Positions 23,901-34,400 of a stretch of DNA of 64,000 nt are shown here, in pieces; the stretch's first letter is position 1, and the number at the start of each line of letters is the position of its first letter. Source of the stretch: Rhynochetos jubatus (Eukaryota > Chordata > Aves > Eurypygiformes > Rhynochetidae); the NCBI GenBank assembly GCA_027574665.1, contig CM050651.1, positions 9,425,501 through 9,489,500 of the forward strand, given 5' to 3'. The position numbers and the translations under genes are program-made. Below the pieces are notes generated by a model. It did no database searches and was not told the origin of the DNA. It saw nothing but the letters and a program-made list of their open reading frames with translations.

Positions 23901-26900
23901 GAAATAGGTATTTGAAACAGGCAAGAAGGAGCGGACGGTAGCGTGTGGGCCGGGGATAGTGCGGGGCAGGTGGCGCTGGCCTGTGCTGAGGAGGACACCG
24001 GGAGAAACGCCGGCTGGGCACGGGACTAAGCACGCTTCTGTTTTGCAGTGTTTGACAAGTACATGACCATTTCTGGCTTTCAAATCGAAGAGACCATTGA
24101 CCGTGAAACCTCTGGTGATTTGGAGAAGCTGCTTTTGGCAGTTGGTAATTAAGTCTTAATAGATCTTCCTTCACTCCTAGGCCTCCGTAAATGGAAGTTA
24201 TTATGGGAAGTGGCATCAAAACATTGTTCCTTTTTAAACTTAATCACCTGGGATCTACTTTGGTGTTTAGAGAACAGGCCTTTATTCTTCCTCCAGTAGA
24301 AGCAGGGGGTGGGGGGAAGTGCGGCAGGGGGTGGTGGTGACCTGGGTTCTGTTCGGTTGTGCGCACCCCTGTCAAAGTGAGGCAAACCGCCGCCTGCCTT
24401 TGTATTCCCGGCATCTCGCTGAGGACAGTGTCATAGTGGATTTGTAACTGGGAGTAGAATTGGCCTAGCAAGGGGTCTTCTCCGTTAGAAATACATGGGG
24501 CGTTCTGACTCCTAGAGCCTAAAGCGCTGTAGCAGAGGAACAGTGTAGCTGGCAGCTGAATACATAATTGTCCGCACCGGAGAGAACGATCCGGTGACAC
24601 GCACCCTGTCTTGAGAGTGAGAGGTGGTCCCGCACCGACTAACAGCCAGTAATTTGGTCCTTTGTCTCTTGTCAGTGAAATGCATCCGCAGCGTGCCTGC
24701 CTATTTTGCCGAGACTCTCTATCATTCCATGAAGGTATGTATGTGTTCTCCGTAGGTCGTTTTCCGTCTCCCCCAGCTACAGTTCCTGTCCCTTGCTGTA
24801 ATTTCTTCTTTCACGGTGAATGCTGACGGGACACTGTGTCACTAAGCATCTGCGAAAGGTTTGGAATGCAGATCTGGGGCAGGCTGCAAACGATTCATAA
24901 GCTTTACTTCAAGTGCATCATCAGCTTGTCAGACCATAACGCTTTCACAGGAAACATCAGTCCCATCGGCTGGTTTTGGACTTGTCCTCCTTACGTTGGA
25001 AAATGGCTGGCTGGATCCGCTGGGCGCCTGCAGCGAAATGAAGGCGGCGGTGTCTTTCGAGGGTGGATGTGCTGAGGAAGTAAAGATGCCCAAAAACTAA
25101 ATTGCAGTTGTGCAGATGGAGTGCTCTTTGTTTCGGAGATGAGTACTCACAGGCTGACGGTGTCGCTAGTTTGGAAAAAACCCCATTCCATCCCGTTCTG
25201 AGAAGGCAAAGAGCCTTGTCAGAGAAAAAGGGAAGAGGCTTTAACAGCTACACAGGATCCTGCGGGGGAATCCCGTCTGCTGATGCTGGCTTCGCCTTCT
25301 CTCGGGTGGGAAGAGATAAGCAGGGAAAACTCTGGCTTGTAACTCACAGTGGCTAATGTTAATTAAAGCCGGGGTGGGTAGTCTGGTGTTTTCAGGCAAG
25401 TTGTCAGCTTCCCTCGAGAATTCCTCCTTCCCCTTGCTGGAAAGCACTGAAGTGTGTTTGTCACCAGATGGTTGTGTTGATGGGGTGTCAGCGTGAGAAT
25501 TAGTGAAAAGAGATGAAATGATAGCTTAATGTTTAAAAGCTGCTTTACTGCTGTTACGAACATCCGTGTAAAGCGGGGTTCAGGCGGAAATACGATACCA
25601 CTACGCTGAGAGCTGCAGGAGAAGGATTGCTTTTTTCTTACTTACCGAGCTCTTCATTTTTATTTGTTTAAAGAATGCAGTCGAAAACATTTTCCTGTAG
25701 TTTTTAGACTCTTTTACATTTCTGTTACGAGGGCCCTGATTAATGGCTGCCGTGGAGATCCCCTATTGTTTTTTCAGATAGATAAAAATCATTAAGCACT
25801 TCAGATAAGAAAGATCATCATTTATTACTTTGGCAGGACAGCCTGTCCTTCTCATTAATGATTCTGGCACGACAGAGTTCCACAGTGCGCAGAGTTTGCT
25901 TTCGTGATGAGATGGGGCAGAGCCTGGCCTTCACCAGATTCTAATGTCAAATCCTGCTCGGAAACCACTGGACTCGTGGCATAACCTTTGAGCAGCTTTG
26001 AGGCATTTTTAGCTGGGATCCAAGAGTATTACAGCCAGTCGAAGGATTGAGGGATTCTGGACGTCGGGCTGGAGGGGGGGCTCGGCCAAGCCCGCCCTTG
26101 CGGTGCGTTAGCAGGTCAGCATGTGACAGCTTGCGTGGAGCCTGACTGGCCTGAGCAGGAGGGGCCAGGCGGCGAGTGTGGCACAGCCTGCCGGAACAGG
26201 AGCGGAAGGCGTTCAAAGCGATAAAGGCGAATACAAGAGTGGAGCGTGTCTGCGCGGTTGGAAAAGGTTTACGAGTTAACCAGGCTGCATTGCAAGGGCG
26301 ATTTGCGTGTGATCCTGGTGATCAGGTAGCCAACTGTGTGACCTTGGAACTGGGTTATTCTAACGGTACAGGGGCATTCGCGGTTGAAGCCTGCGAGATG
26401 GAACGTGAAGTAAGAGGTCTGACCCTATGGCACCCCATAGAAGCCCAGGGGTTAGAGCACCTTGCGTGGTCAGTCCTCTGTTCCCCAATTGCAGCGTGAA
26501 TGGCTTGCGCTGGGGTCCCAAACACCGTGTCTCGCAGTAGGAATGCAGTGCAGGAGTGTTTTGAGACAGCTCTTGTTGCACTCGGCGCTTTCCTCTTGCG
26601 CTCCGGCTGCGTGCATCTCTTGTCTTGCTGCAGCGTCCGCCCAGAGCAAACCCCTGCTTTAACGCTGTTTAACCCTTGCTCTTTAGGGGGCTGGCACTGA
26701 TGATGACACCCTGATCAGAGTCATGGTGTCGAGAAGTGAAGTTGACCTCTTGGATATCAGACAAGAATTCCGGAAGAATTTTGCAAAATCCTTGCACCAA
26801 ATGATTCAGGTAAAATTCCTTCTCTGTTGTCAGGGAAGGCGGGGGAGATAGAGTTGTTGTTGTTTCCCCTGTTTGATTTGGTGGCAGGGGACGGATGTGA

Positions 26901-27959
26901 GTGGAGCTGGACAGCACAATGCGCTCTGGGAACAGTGCTGGTTGGTCTGCGGCTCTGTCCCGAGTGGCGTTACGCGAGCGGGGGACGTTTCCTATGGACA
27001 GCTCAAGGTTTCTTTCCAGGGCTCCCTGGGAGGGCGGATGTGGCCCTCTGAAATTACAGTTACTCATACTCCACTTTTAGCTACTGCTTCATTTCCTTTT
27101 TCTTGCCTGAGTTCCTTCTGATTCAGAGAGGGTGCTGGCTCCAGAGGAATAATCCTGGGGTTGGGAGTCAGAATTGGATCGTGGTGTGGAACCTTTTGCA
27201 CCGGTTTGAAGCGGAAAGCATTTCACTGTGGAATCAGCCTGAATCATAACCTCCTTGGAGTGGATGGGAGGGAGCCAGCGAGAAATCCACAGCCAGCTCT
27301 TCCTGCAAAGTTGGAGCCAAAGGGCTTTTTTTTCCTAGGATTGGGGTTTTTTTTGTATTTTGTTTTATTTTTAATGTTTGAATGCCGATTTTGACGATTT
27401 CCTGTTATCGTGTCTGACATGATGCTCTCTTAATTCGGCTGGGTGGAGTTGCTTTCGGCACTGTCAGTCGGGCCCACGCAGCTGTCCGGCGGCATTAGTA
27501 GCGGAGCTTCTTCCCATGAGTGACCGGGAGCAGGGCTGGGGCCTTTGAGTGGCGCAGGCGCGCTTGGCACATGGAAAGGCGGCTGCTTTAGGTGCTGCTT
27601 TGGGCTTCTCCTCTGCTTGCGCTTTCTCCCGTGCAGACAAATGCGTTCCAATACGCAGTAACTGCGTTACGGTGGGGCTTTTGGAGGGTTTTCCCGTTTC
27701 TGAAAGTCTGTCTGTGTAAATACAGCTCTAACACAAGACGGAGAATTTCCTTGTGTCATTCCTGAGCGGAGAGTCACGCGAGTGGATTTCCTGTGGGTGG
27801 GATAAATGCGTCATCTGCTGGAGTCCTCCTTGGCCGCTGCTTTTCTTCGCGTTTCTGTGGTTGTGACTCACGGTGACTGGTCTGTTGTATCAACAGAAAG
27901 ATACGTCTGGGGACTACAGGAAAGCGCTCCTGCTCCTCTGTGGTGGAGATGATGAGTAA
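5991..27959 (+). CDS. ANXA5: Annexin A5, 12 coding exons, 321 aa
   Basis: Annexin A5 is a cytosolic and peripheral-membrane protein that binds phosphatidylserine membranes in a calcium-dependent way and forms two-dimensional lattices. The coding sequence joins 5991-5999, 13146-13230, 14289-14383, 15212-15325, 17709-17799, 18740-18819, 19252-19308, 22384-22477, 24049-24144, 24676-24734, 26687-26809 and 27897-27959. It totals 966 bases with the stop, and every split codon closes correctly. Four annexin repeats are visible. Their type II calcium loops are KGMGTD (residues 29-34), KGAGTN (101-106), KWGTDE (186-191) and KGAGTDD (260-266), with capping acids including Glu72 and Asp303. Trp187 in the third loop is the calcium-exposed tryptophan characteristic of A5. 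The N-terminal tail is short (MAKYTRGTV), as in A5 and unlike A1 or A2. The length equals the known chicken A5 length. No frameshift or missing key residue was found, so the gene appears functional. Assignment to A5 over other annexins is firm. Confidence 0.96.
6000..13145 (+). other. ANXA5: Annexin A5 intron after the ATG exon (7.1 kb)
   Basis: This is the longest intron of the gene, from donor GTGAGG to a pyrimidine-rich acceptor ending GCCAG. Its first part is still GC-rich and may carry promoter-proximal regulatory sites. A pure pyrimidine tract lies at 8393-8447. Many short open frames occur but none has coding character, and I see no recognisable interspersed repeat. Confidence 0.8.
8393..8447 (+). 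repeat. Pure pyrimidine tract (C/T, 55 nt)
   Basis: Every base is C or T over 55 positions within the annexin intron. It is not a simple unit repeat. Homopurine-homopyrimidine tracts can adopt triplex (H-DNA) structure, but no function is shown here. Confidence 0.8.
13146..13230 (+). CDS. ANXA5: Annexin A5 coding exon, residues 4-31
   Basis: The reading begins YTRGTVTAF and ends at the first calcium loop (KGM, then one base of Gly32). It carries the N-terminal tail and the start of annexin repeat 1. The acceptor is CCCCGCCAG and the donor GTAAGA. The length is 85 bases and the final codon is split 1/2 with the next exon. Confidence 0.96.
13231..14288 (+). other. ANXA5: Annexin A5 intron
   Basis: About 1.06 kb from donor GTAAGA to the acceptor ending TTCAG. 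No repeat or internal gene was recognised. Confidence 0.85.
14289..14383 (+). CDS. ANXA5: Annexin A5 coding exon, residues 32-63
   Basis: It continues repeat 1 with [10 protein letters not shown] and ends FKTLFGR. It completes the GTD part of the first calcium-binding loop and most of its helices B to D. It is 95 bases long, with acceptor TTCAG and donor GTGAGG directly after the Arg63 codon. Confidence 0.96.
14384..15211 (+). other. ANXA5: Annexin A5 intron
   Basis: About 0.83 kb. It contains two C-rich low-complexity runs (near 14511-14523 and 14974-14992, the latter running into an A run) and no gene. Confidence 0.85.
15212..15325 (+). CDS. ANXA5: Annexin A5 coding exon, residues 64-101
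   Basis: The reading begins [10 protein letters not shown], where Glu72 is the bidentate calcium cap of repeat 1, and ends ALKHAIK at the start of repeat 2's loop. It is 38 whole codons, in phase 0 at both ends, with acceptor CACTAG and donor GTAAGA. Confidence 0.96.
15326..17708 (+). other. ANXA5: Annexin A5 intron
   Basis: About 2.4 kb. No recognisable repeat or gene was found. The frame running into the next exon from about 17607 is intron read-through, not an alternative start. Confidence 0.8.
17709..17799 (+). CDS. ANXA5: Annexin A5 coding exon, residues 102-131
   Basis: It codes for [20 protein letters not shown] and on to KQVYLQ, forming the loop and helices of annexin repeat 2. It is 91 bases, leaving one base of Glu132. 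The acceptor is CCCTGCAG and the donor GTAAAG. Confidence 0.96.
17800..18739 (+). other. ANXA5: Annexin A5 intron
   Basis: About 0.94 kb, bounded by GTAAAG and TTTTGCAG. No feature of note was seen inside. Confidence 0.85.
18740..18819 (+). CDS. ANXA5: Annexin A5 coding exon, residues 132-158
   Basis: It codes for [15 protein letters not shown] and on to LLVVLLQ, the end of repeat 2 with its acidic cap region. It is 80 bases, starting with two bases of the split Glu132 codon. The donor is GTCAGT. Confidence 0.96.
18820..19251 (+). other. ANXA5: Annexin A5 intron
   Basis: About 0.43 kb, ending in the acceptor CTCTTTAG. Nothing else was recognised. Confidence 0.85.
19252..19308 (+). CDS. ANXA5: Annexin A5 coding exon, residues 159-177
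   Basis: This 57-base exon of 19 whole codons reads [19 protein letters not shown]. It is the linker between repeats 2 and 3, and so joins the two halves of the molecule. The donor is GTGGGT. Confidence 0.96.
19309..22383 (+). other. ANXA5: Annexin A5 intron with possible LTR remnant
   Basis: About 3.1 kb. The central part (about 21055-21430) differs sharply in composition and resembles a degraded retroviral LTR, listed separately. The remainder holds no recognisable element. The acceptor is CCACAG. Confidence 0.8.
21055..21430 (+). mobile_element. Possible degraded avian LTR fragment
   Basis: An A/T-rich run of TACTA/ATAATA-like units (21060-21115) leads into TTGCTCACCGCGTGCTGACTG and then a CCCAGAGCAG-type segment and a C-rich block. 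This order recalls common avian solo LTRs from memory of the class. The match is partial, both boundaries are vague, and no target duplication was identified. A 111-codon open frame across it (21096-21431) is proline-rich and not recognised. Confidence 0.35.
22384..22477 (+). CDS. ANXA5: Annexin A5 coding exon, residues 178-208
   Basis: It codes for [17 protein letters not shown] and on to SVSHLRR. It contains the third calcium loop with Trp187, the residue that swings out to the membrane when calcium is bound (family knowledge). It is 94 bases, leaving one base of Val209. The donor is GTAGGT. Confidence 0.96.
22826..22854. repeat. Perfect inverted repeat, 14-bp arms, 1-nt centre
   Basis: CAAATTACCTTTGA (22826-22839) is followed by one A and then its exact reverse complement (22841-22854). 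It could form a hairpin in DNA or intronic RNA. No known regulatory palindrome was recognised. Confidence 0.9.
23167..23885 (-). mobile_element. CR1 LINE 3' fragment (minus strand)
   Basis: It begins with AGAATCACAGAG, the reverse complement of the CR1 3'-terminal octamer region. It continues through typical CR1 3' segments such as GGAAGGGACCTCTGGAGCTC, CTTCTCCAGCCTGAACAG, GTACTGGGGAGCCCAGAAC and CACCTCCCTCGGCCTGCTGG. It is 5'-truncated, about 0.7 kb long and somewhat diverged, as expected of an old copy. CR1 is the dominant LINE of birds and reptiles. It lies antisense within an annexin intron, and the 5' boundary is approximate. Confidence 0.9.
24049..24144 (+). CDS. ANXA5: Annexin A5 coding exon, residues 209-240
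   Basis: It codes for [20 protein letters not shown] and on to EKLLLAV. This is the second half of repeat 3, with the Glu/Asp caps of its calcium site. It is 96 bases with a split codon at each end (Val209 and Val241). The donor is GTAATT. Confidence 0.96.
24145..24675 (+). other. ANXA5: Annexin A5 intron
   Basis: About 0.53 kb, with acceptor CTTGTCAG. No element was recognised. Confidence 0.85.
24676..24734 (+). CDS. ANXA5: Annexin A5 coding exon, residues 241-260
   Basis: It codes for [19 protein letters not shown] after the split Val241. This is the linker into repeat 4 and the start of its loop. The cysteine at 243 is visible in this exon. It is 59 bases with donor GTATGT. Confidence 0.96.
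24735..26686 (+). other. ANXA5: Annexin A5 intron
   Basis: About 1.95 kb, with acceptor CTCTTTAG. Several 60-110 codon open frames occur but lack coding character. No repeat was recognised. Confidence 0.8.
26687..26809 (+). CDS. ANXA5: Annexin A5 coding exon, residues 261-301
   Basis: This exon of 41 whole codons reads [20 protein letters not shown] and on to SLHQMIQ. It carries the fourth calcium loop and most of repeat 4. The donor is GTAAAA. Confidence 0.96.
26810..27896 (+). other. ANXA5: Annexin A5 last intron
   Basis: About 1.09 kb, with acceptor ATCAACAG. No repeat or gene was recognised. Confidence 0.85.
27897..27959 (+). CDS. ANXA5: Annexin A5 last coding exon, residues 302-321
   Basis: It codes for [20 protein letters not shown] followed by TAA (27957-27959). 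Asp303 is the calcium cap of repeat 4. The acidic C-terminal end matches the usual A5 terminus, with a stop at the expected place. Confidence 0.96.
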   Translation, partial: KDTSGDYRKALLLLCGGDDE

Positions 27960-28447
27960 CGGGGAGCGCCACACGAAGGATTTGTTGTACTCCAGCTTTG
28001 CATGTGTCGCTAAGTTTTTGTATCTTAATGCTTTGTGGCTGTCTGCATTTATACTCGCGTTGCACTTACTCAAAAAGAGCGTATTGTCACCGAAGCGACA
28101 GCTGGTCCCACCTCTGCCTGACGTCCCAACTTCCAGGTGTTTCAAGTGCCTTCTGGGGGTGTGCGAGGTTTGTCTTCGCGGAAGGTGGGTACTGCGCACA
28201 GAACCCAGATCTCGTTACAAGTGGCTTGCTGGAATAGGAAAAAATAATCATGTATGTCACGAATCATTGGAAGAGATTGGTTTTTGCTTTTATTCCTTAC
28301 ATTTCCACTGAACGTTACGCTCGCTCTAACGCTGCAGATGAAGAACAGATATCCTTTGTATGTAATATTGGAATGAATTTGCTGAGCATAATACGAACAA
28401 TCACTGGAAATCTAAAGGACCAATAAATTCTTTCCCCTCTCGGTACA
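27960..28447 (+). other. ANXA5: Annexin A5 3' untranslated region
   Basis: It runs from the stop codon to a canonical AATAAA at 28422-28427, followed by a T/C-rich and GT-containing stretch (TTTCCCCTCT, then TTGTATGTG). This is a good poly(A) site layout. The exact cleavage position (about 28440-28450) is inferred. The length of about 0.49 kb is normal for this gene family. Confidence 0.75.
28422..28427 (+). terminator. ANXA5: Poly(A) signal AATAAA of annexin A5
   Basis: This is the first canonical hexamer downstream of the annexin stop, followed by U/GU-rich sequence within 30 bases. Longer 3' ends from later signals cannot be excluded. Confidence 0.75.
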
Positions 28448-31400
28448 GTTGTATGTGTTTTTTAATGGGCAAAGATCTACTTCTCCATTCATACGATCCC
28501 ACTGCGTCAAGCTGCTGGTATTTTTTTTCCTGCTGTTATGCAGGCTTCCAAGTATGTGTGATTTTCCAGCTGTGCATCTCGATGTCCAGTCTGGTGTGTG
28601 GGTGCTGTGGTGATGCTGTGTTCCGTATAGCTGGCACACCGCGTCACTGGTATTGGCTGCGCGTTGCATTCTCATTTTGTGCTGCCTTGTCGTTCTGTTC
28701 TGCCCCAAAGCTGGGGGAAGGCAGGAGAGCTGCTCGCACGCTGGCCAAGTAGAGCAGACGTGCTGCACTTGCAGGCCCAATGGAAGATTCCTGGGCCGGA
28801 AGCAGGTGGAGAAGGGATGGGAAGTCAGCGATCCGTACTTCAGGGATCTGGGCTGAAAAGAGGATGGCTGCAGCACCCCTCTCATCAGGTCAGCAAAGCG
28901 CAGTGCGAGAGGGGAGCCGGTCTGTTAGATGGGCTGCCTTAGATTCGCTGCTTTTGTTCGTCAGTGATGAGTGGCTCTGAAAATGAAACGGACAGTGTGA
29001 AGGAGGATAGAGACTTCTGTTTCATGCACTGTAAGGTCTGAGCAGCACGGTTCTAAACTTGGCTCATCGGTTACTCACGTCCATCAGCTGTGGAGACCGC
29101 TCAGCTCCATAGGCCTGTTGAAATGGATTCTTCACGGATTATTAAGAGTTTGTAAACTTTCATACTGACCAGATGTAAAGTTCTAATTTTTTATGCTGTA
29201 ATTCTGAATTACTACTGTCGTGATCTCTTGCTAATAAGTACTTGGTTTGCAATGTAAAATACGAAAGCTCCTGTTACATGTGTTAACTGAAGCTTAACCC
29301 GCTCTAAAACCTTCGTTTTCCCTTCTTTCACACGCGCACTCGCTCTTTCCTGCTCATGCACTCTCACTCTCTATCTTCCCTGCTTCTTTTTGTCCAAATT
29401 TAAGACTTACAGACTTAAAAACCAGCCCGCCTGATGTTTAAAATTCTTTTCAATGATGCAATTCAGTGTTTTTCTCTGCTCTTCCGAGGCAGTTTACTGA
29501 ATTCTCCGTCTCACTGCTGGATGTGGGGATGGCTGTGGGTGTCGTTTTGCATCTCCACCGTAGTTTAAACTGATCTAAATGGTGCTGCTGTAATCCTGCC
29601 CTGCCCGCTTCTTCAGCCTGCGTGCCCCCACCTCTCCTACGTGCTGGCACGGAAACTCTTCCAGCCCTGTGGGTGAACTATCCAGGGCCCTGGGCTGGCA
29701 GAATCCAACCTCACAGCTACAGCCTGGTGCCATCAAAAACTCACCGAGGCACCTGGTGAGGGCCGCTGCTGGTGGAGGGAAGTGCCAGGAGCGTGTGCAG
29801 GGCGAGAAGAAATCTTGTGGGAAGGGAGGTGGCACTCACAGTGGGTTGTTGTGGATTGGTGTCTGCTGTCACAGCTGCGCCTGGCATTGCCAGAGCCTCA
29901 CAGCGTTAGCGAAGGGGAATTCTTCAAATTGCTTTCTGCAGGTACAGACCCAAATTGAGAAGTTGGAATGTGAAGTCAAAGGTGGTGCTTGAAATCAGAC
30001 TGCATGAATGTCATGACGGTGCCTTAATCGTGACATATCCTCTTCAGCTTTTATCTGCGGGGCAGACTGAGGCAGAACCCAGATGTAGAGAAACTACTGG
30101 AAAATGGAACCAAACGTACGTAAAATGTATTTGAGGATTTATGCATAAAGGCTGAAATACGGTCAGTCTAGACACATCTAAACTGCCTGTGCGGTTGGCT
30201 ACTGCCAGTGCAAACCTTGTCTGTCTGCATCGCGTTCACCACCTTGTCACAGTGGTACAGCACAGGGGTTTGCACTGTGACCAGAAGTCTTCCCAAACCC
30301 ATGATGTAACGGTAGTACTGTTCAAGCAGTAATACTTTAATTTAGATCTGTAGGTGTTTGGCAGAATAAACCCCCCTATATTATGTGTTCACATTTCCTT
30401 TGCCCTGGGGTTGATTTTCAGCGTTTGTCGGTTGTGCTTTCTGTCATCCGGAGCGTGTTAGCAGGGAGCGCTGATCTGCAGGTCGTCACCCTCGAGTAAC
30501 GTGGCCGGCCGCGCACGCTGCTGAGCACGGCCGCTGCCTAGCAGTGCCTTGGGACCGGTGAAGGGTGGTGGTCGGGCTCTCTGGTTGGTGGGTTTGTTTC
30601 AATGGGGTTAGTGTTGGCCGAGGTAAACAATGCTCAGAGTAATGTCGGGTAAGCAGCTGTGAGACTGGCTGTTGAAACGGCTCTGTGGGGTCGGATCGAC
30701 CCACAGATAGCACTCTTCCTTGTTTGTATGCGTACTGACTTGTCCAAAGGCGTGAGTAGAGGTAGGGGCAAGACTTTCTTCCCCCAGAAGCTGTGCTGGC
30801 TCTTCCGCAACCCGTCACATTAATCATCCTCACTCCTGGTAGTCGTTACTACGTTTTTCTATCCCGTTGTTCAGCGTGGATGTCGGAACTGCTGCTCTCT
30901 AGCTTCAGCCCCGTGGATCCGTCCTTGCTAAGGTGCCACGTTTGCTGGATTCTCCGGCTCTGGAGATTAGACACTATATTTAGTTTTTCAGCTTTCTTTA
31001 GAACTCCTGGGAAAACAGCGTGTGTTCCTCATCACTTGGTACCGGTCCTTCCGTAGGTTTCGTTGCGTGTTTTCTGCTGACGCTGGAAAGGCTCCTTCAG
31101 CGTGTGCTGTGTGAGGGCTCCTGCTGCGTGTCCTTCACCAAAGGCAGAAGAGCCTGTGCTCGCTGCTTGGCATGGGAAGCTCTTCCAGCAGAGGCTGACC
31201 GCTGTCGCAAACCTGATGTTTAGGGCGTGAAGTGGAGGACCTAACTTACTGCCCCACGTTACAAATAGTAACTCTGGGCAGGAGTTGTGTTAGGGGTCGC
31301 TATAATAGCAGCCATCTACAGGAAGCTTTGAGGTACGTGCGGTGCAGGAGTGTTTTGAATGCCCTTTTGAAGCCCTTGAACAGAGGCAGCGATGGCTGAG

Positions 31401-34400
31401 AACCCATGCTCTCTCTAAGAAGTCTCATTAAAAGTTTATCAAATTACAGTATTGCTAGTATTTGGTACATAACTTCCCTTCTAGCAGTAGGAAGTGGGGA
31501 ATCTCCAGTGCAATCTTAAAATAACTTCGAACTACAGCTGCCTGTGAACGAATTACTTTGTGGCAATTGTTAATCACTGGCGTGTTTGGTTTTCTTCTCT
31601 CCACCTTCTGATTTTAATTCATGGAAATTCGCATTCGGTTCATTTCTGGCACAGTTCGAAGTGTTGCTAAGTCCTGTCGATCTCTTCGCTGAGTCAGGAG
31701 CAAATTGTGACATGAGCGGTGAAACCAACCCGTGAAGAACGTATTTTAAACCGAACTTCCAGAAATCAAGTGTTGCTGCTTTTGCTCTCCCTCCTCCTTT
31801 TTCTCTCTCCTCCCAGTTTTACTGCTAGAAATATGACCCTCTCTTTGTTTCCATCACAAAGCGTTTCTCCTAGCACTGTTACATGTAGCGTATTGGACCA
31901 AAACAAGGGGGATTTACTAGCTTATTTCCTTTTTTTCCCTCAATTCTTTGTTGATGCATATAAAAATATTGTTGTTTCATTTGGATTCATGATAAATTCT
32001 TGTTAAACTAAACTGAGCAGTGTATTTTCTTGTTAGATAATCCAGCCGTTTAGATAAAATATTCCGGTTGGGGCCTTTAAATCTAAATCTAAGACGGACA
32101 AAAAGGCTTGTGCTGAAGGATAGAGTTTAAGAATTAAACAGGATTTTGCGGACACATGTCACTGGACCACTCAACGTGGTGCTGTTCGTGTGGTTTCTTT
32201 ATCCCATTGCTGTTCTGTGACAGTTGGAATTGCTGCGGGCATTTCTTTACTCAAATCCGCCTTGAAAGCAGTAATTTATGGATAACGCGTGAAAGGGCTA
32301 AGCAGTGATAGCTCTTCCGTTCTCTTTTTTGATTTAGTGTACCATACATCTAAAAGTCGTGGCTCAGCAGAGTACGGTGTGGTGGTGAGTCACCTCACTG
32401 GAGCGTGGATGATCGTACGGTGGTATTTCTGGCATCCTTTCTTTCCATTTAGAAATGCCACTTGACAGCATTCAGAGGTGATGTTGCTGTCCCCTCCCCT
32501 CGACCCTCCAGCGAGGAAGGGGCTGGCGAGAGGGGGGGCTGCGGGGCCAGTCCCAGGGTGCAAACTCAACTCCGACACTGCATCTCCGTTTCAAGCTTGT
32601 TGGAGAGCGAGTGAATACGGGGAAATGCGATCGGATCAGTCCTGAAGTGTTTCAGCTCCTGCTTTCTGCGCTGAAGCTGTTAATAGAGATGCTGGCTTCA
32701 AGTGTGATTTTTGTCTTGTCAGAAGCATGGGAAGTGCCTCAGGAACGGGACCTTTCCAGAGCTCAACCAGTTTCTTCCCATTTCGTCGCTGTGACCACAG
32801 CTATACGTTTGTCCTTTAAAGAAATTCATTACCTTAATGTAAATCCCCGCAGCAATGCCCAGGAGAGGCAGAACGGGCTGGCTGTTCTCTCCCTCCGTTT
32901 GGCATTCAAGGAGCGGTGAGGGGGCTGGTGCCGAACAGGCAGCTGCTCTGCATTGCTTGGATCACCAGTATCAGCGTTCTCTGCTGGAATGAATCCTTCC
33001 TGTGCCTTGCAGGTTTTAAATAGAAAGAAAATGCAAACAGAGTATGTTACAAATGATGTTGTTGTTGAAAGGAGGCCGGAGGCTGGAACAGGTACGTGGA
33101 ATGTGACTGAGAAGCACTTTGTAGGTAACCTACCTGTCAAGCGTCCGCAGCCCGTGGCTGCTGACACGGCAGTTCTGACTTGGGAATGAAAGGCCCCAGC
33201 TCTTTGGCTCAGTGAAGCTTTCAGTCACAGGGCTACTTTTGTCCCGCTCAGCAAAGCAGCTGCAGAAAGGTGGAGGCCCCACGGAGGGGTCTCTGGGCTA
33301 GTCATCCCGTCACTGGGGCGGGGAGTCCGCCGAGCACGGCTGTGGGCAGGAGCCCGTGGGCGCGTTTGAGCGGCGCCTTGGAAGGTGGCGAGAGCAGAGC
33401 TGGTGCCGCTGGCGTTGCCCGCGTGTCCTTCCAGCCTTCAGGGCTGTGTCCGGTGGCGTTGCACAAAGGCTGCCGGGGCGTCGGCCTTGTTCTCTGCGCA
33501 GTTCTCAATTCACTAATTACTTTTGGGAACGCCCCACGGGCAGGTGCTGCGAGGCCCGAGTTGAATCCCGAGCATTAATGACTGTGATGCTCCTGTCTGG
33601 GTGGGTGCACCCGTGGGTGTCCCCGTCTATGCTGTACCTGGCACCCGAGGGAGGGCACCCGTAGCCTGCTCCCTGGCCAGCCAGCAAGAATTCCCTCCCT
33701 GCCTGGCCGTGCACTTACCCCCTTCAAAAAGCAAAGAAACCACTCAAGGTTTTTCTGCTTGTGACTTCAAGAAACGCTTCCTGCTGCGACAGCCGAAAGA
33801 AGTGACTGGGAAGGCTTGCTTCTGGTCTGCTCGTGCCCGGAGCTGAAGCGCAGGTTCCTCTGCGTGTGATCCCATTCCATGTCCCAAACGGGACAGGAGG
33901 GTCATTGTCCCCAGGCGGTGCTGTGCCATTCGCCCCGCGGGCACCGGGGGGTGCTGTTGTCCCAAGGAAAGCCAGGCGGGCGCCGGCGGTGCTCTACATT
34001 GCCTCGCTTGCTCGTTTTAATGGCATACTTTTGTTTCCCAGATTGCTTTGTCTGCTCTCCTCAACCTCAAGCATGGGCCAGAAAAGTCAATTTTTGTTGT
34101 TACATTTTCAGGCTGCTTTGGTATAATCTTGTTTGCAGTGTGAAATGAGAGAGCACTGATGCGTGGGGAGTAACGAACGGTAGACTGCATTGGAAGCTGG
34201 GTTTATGCCCACGACATCTTTCTTAATGCTGAGCATCGACCTGGTAGGATCCGAACACACACACTGGCCGCTGTTCCTCCACAGTCACAGCTGTGAGAAG
34301 GCAGAACGCAAGGTTTTGCTAAACTCGTGCATTTACAACTTGTGAGTTTAGCGGAGCAGATTTTGTTGTGCAGTGTTTGTTTATACACAGACACTTCTAT

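Larger units (their letters stand above)
22478..24048 (+). other. ANXA5: Annexin A5 intron with CR1 and palindrome
   Basis: About 1.6 kb. Nearly half is a minus-strand CR1 copy (23167-23885), and a short palindrome lies at 22826-22854. The acceptor is TTTTGCAG. Confidence 0.85.

Noticed and set aside
23223-24219. Several open frames of 76-172 codons on both strands
   Set aside because: They fall mostly in a CR1 fragment and its antisense, and the CR1 3' end here is largely untranslated sequence. The remainder overlaps an annexin exon in the wrong frame.
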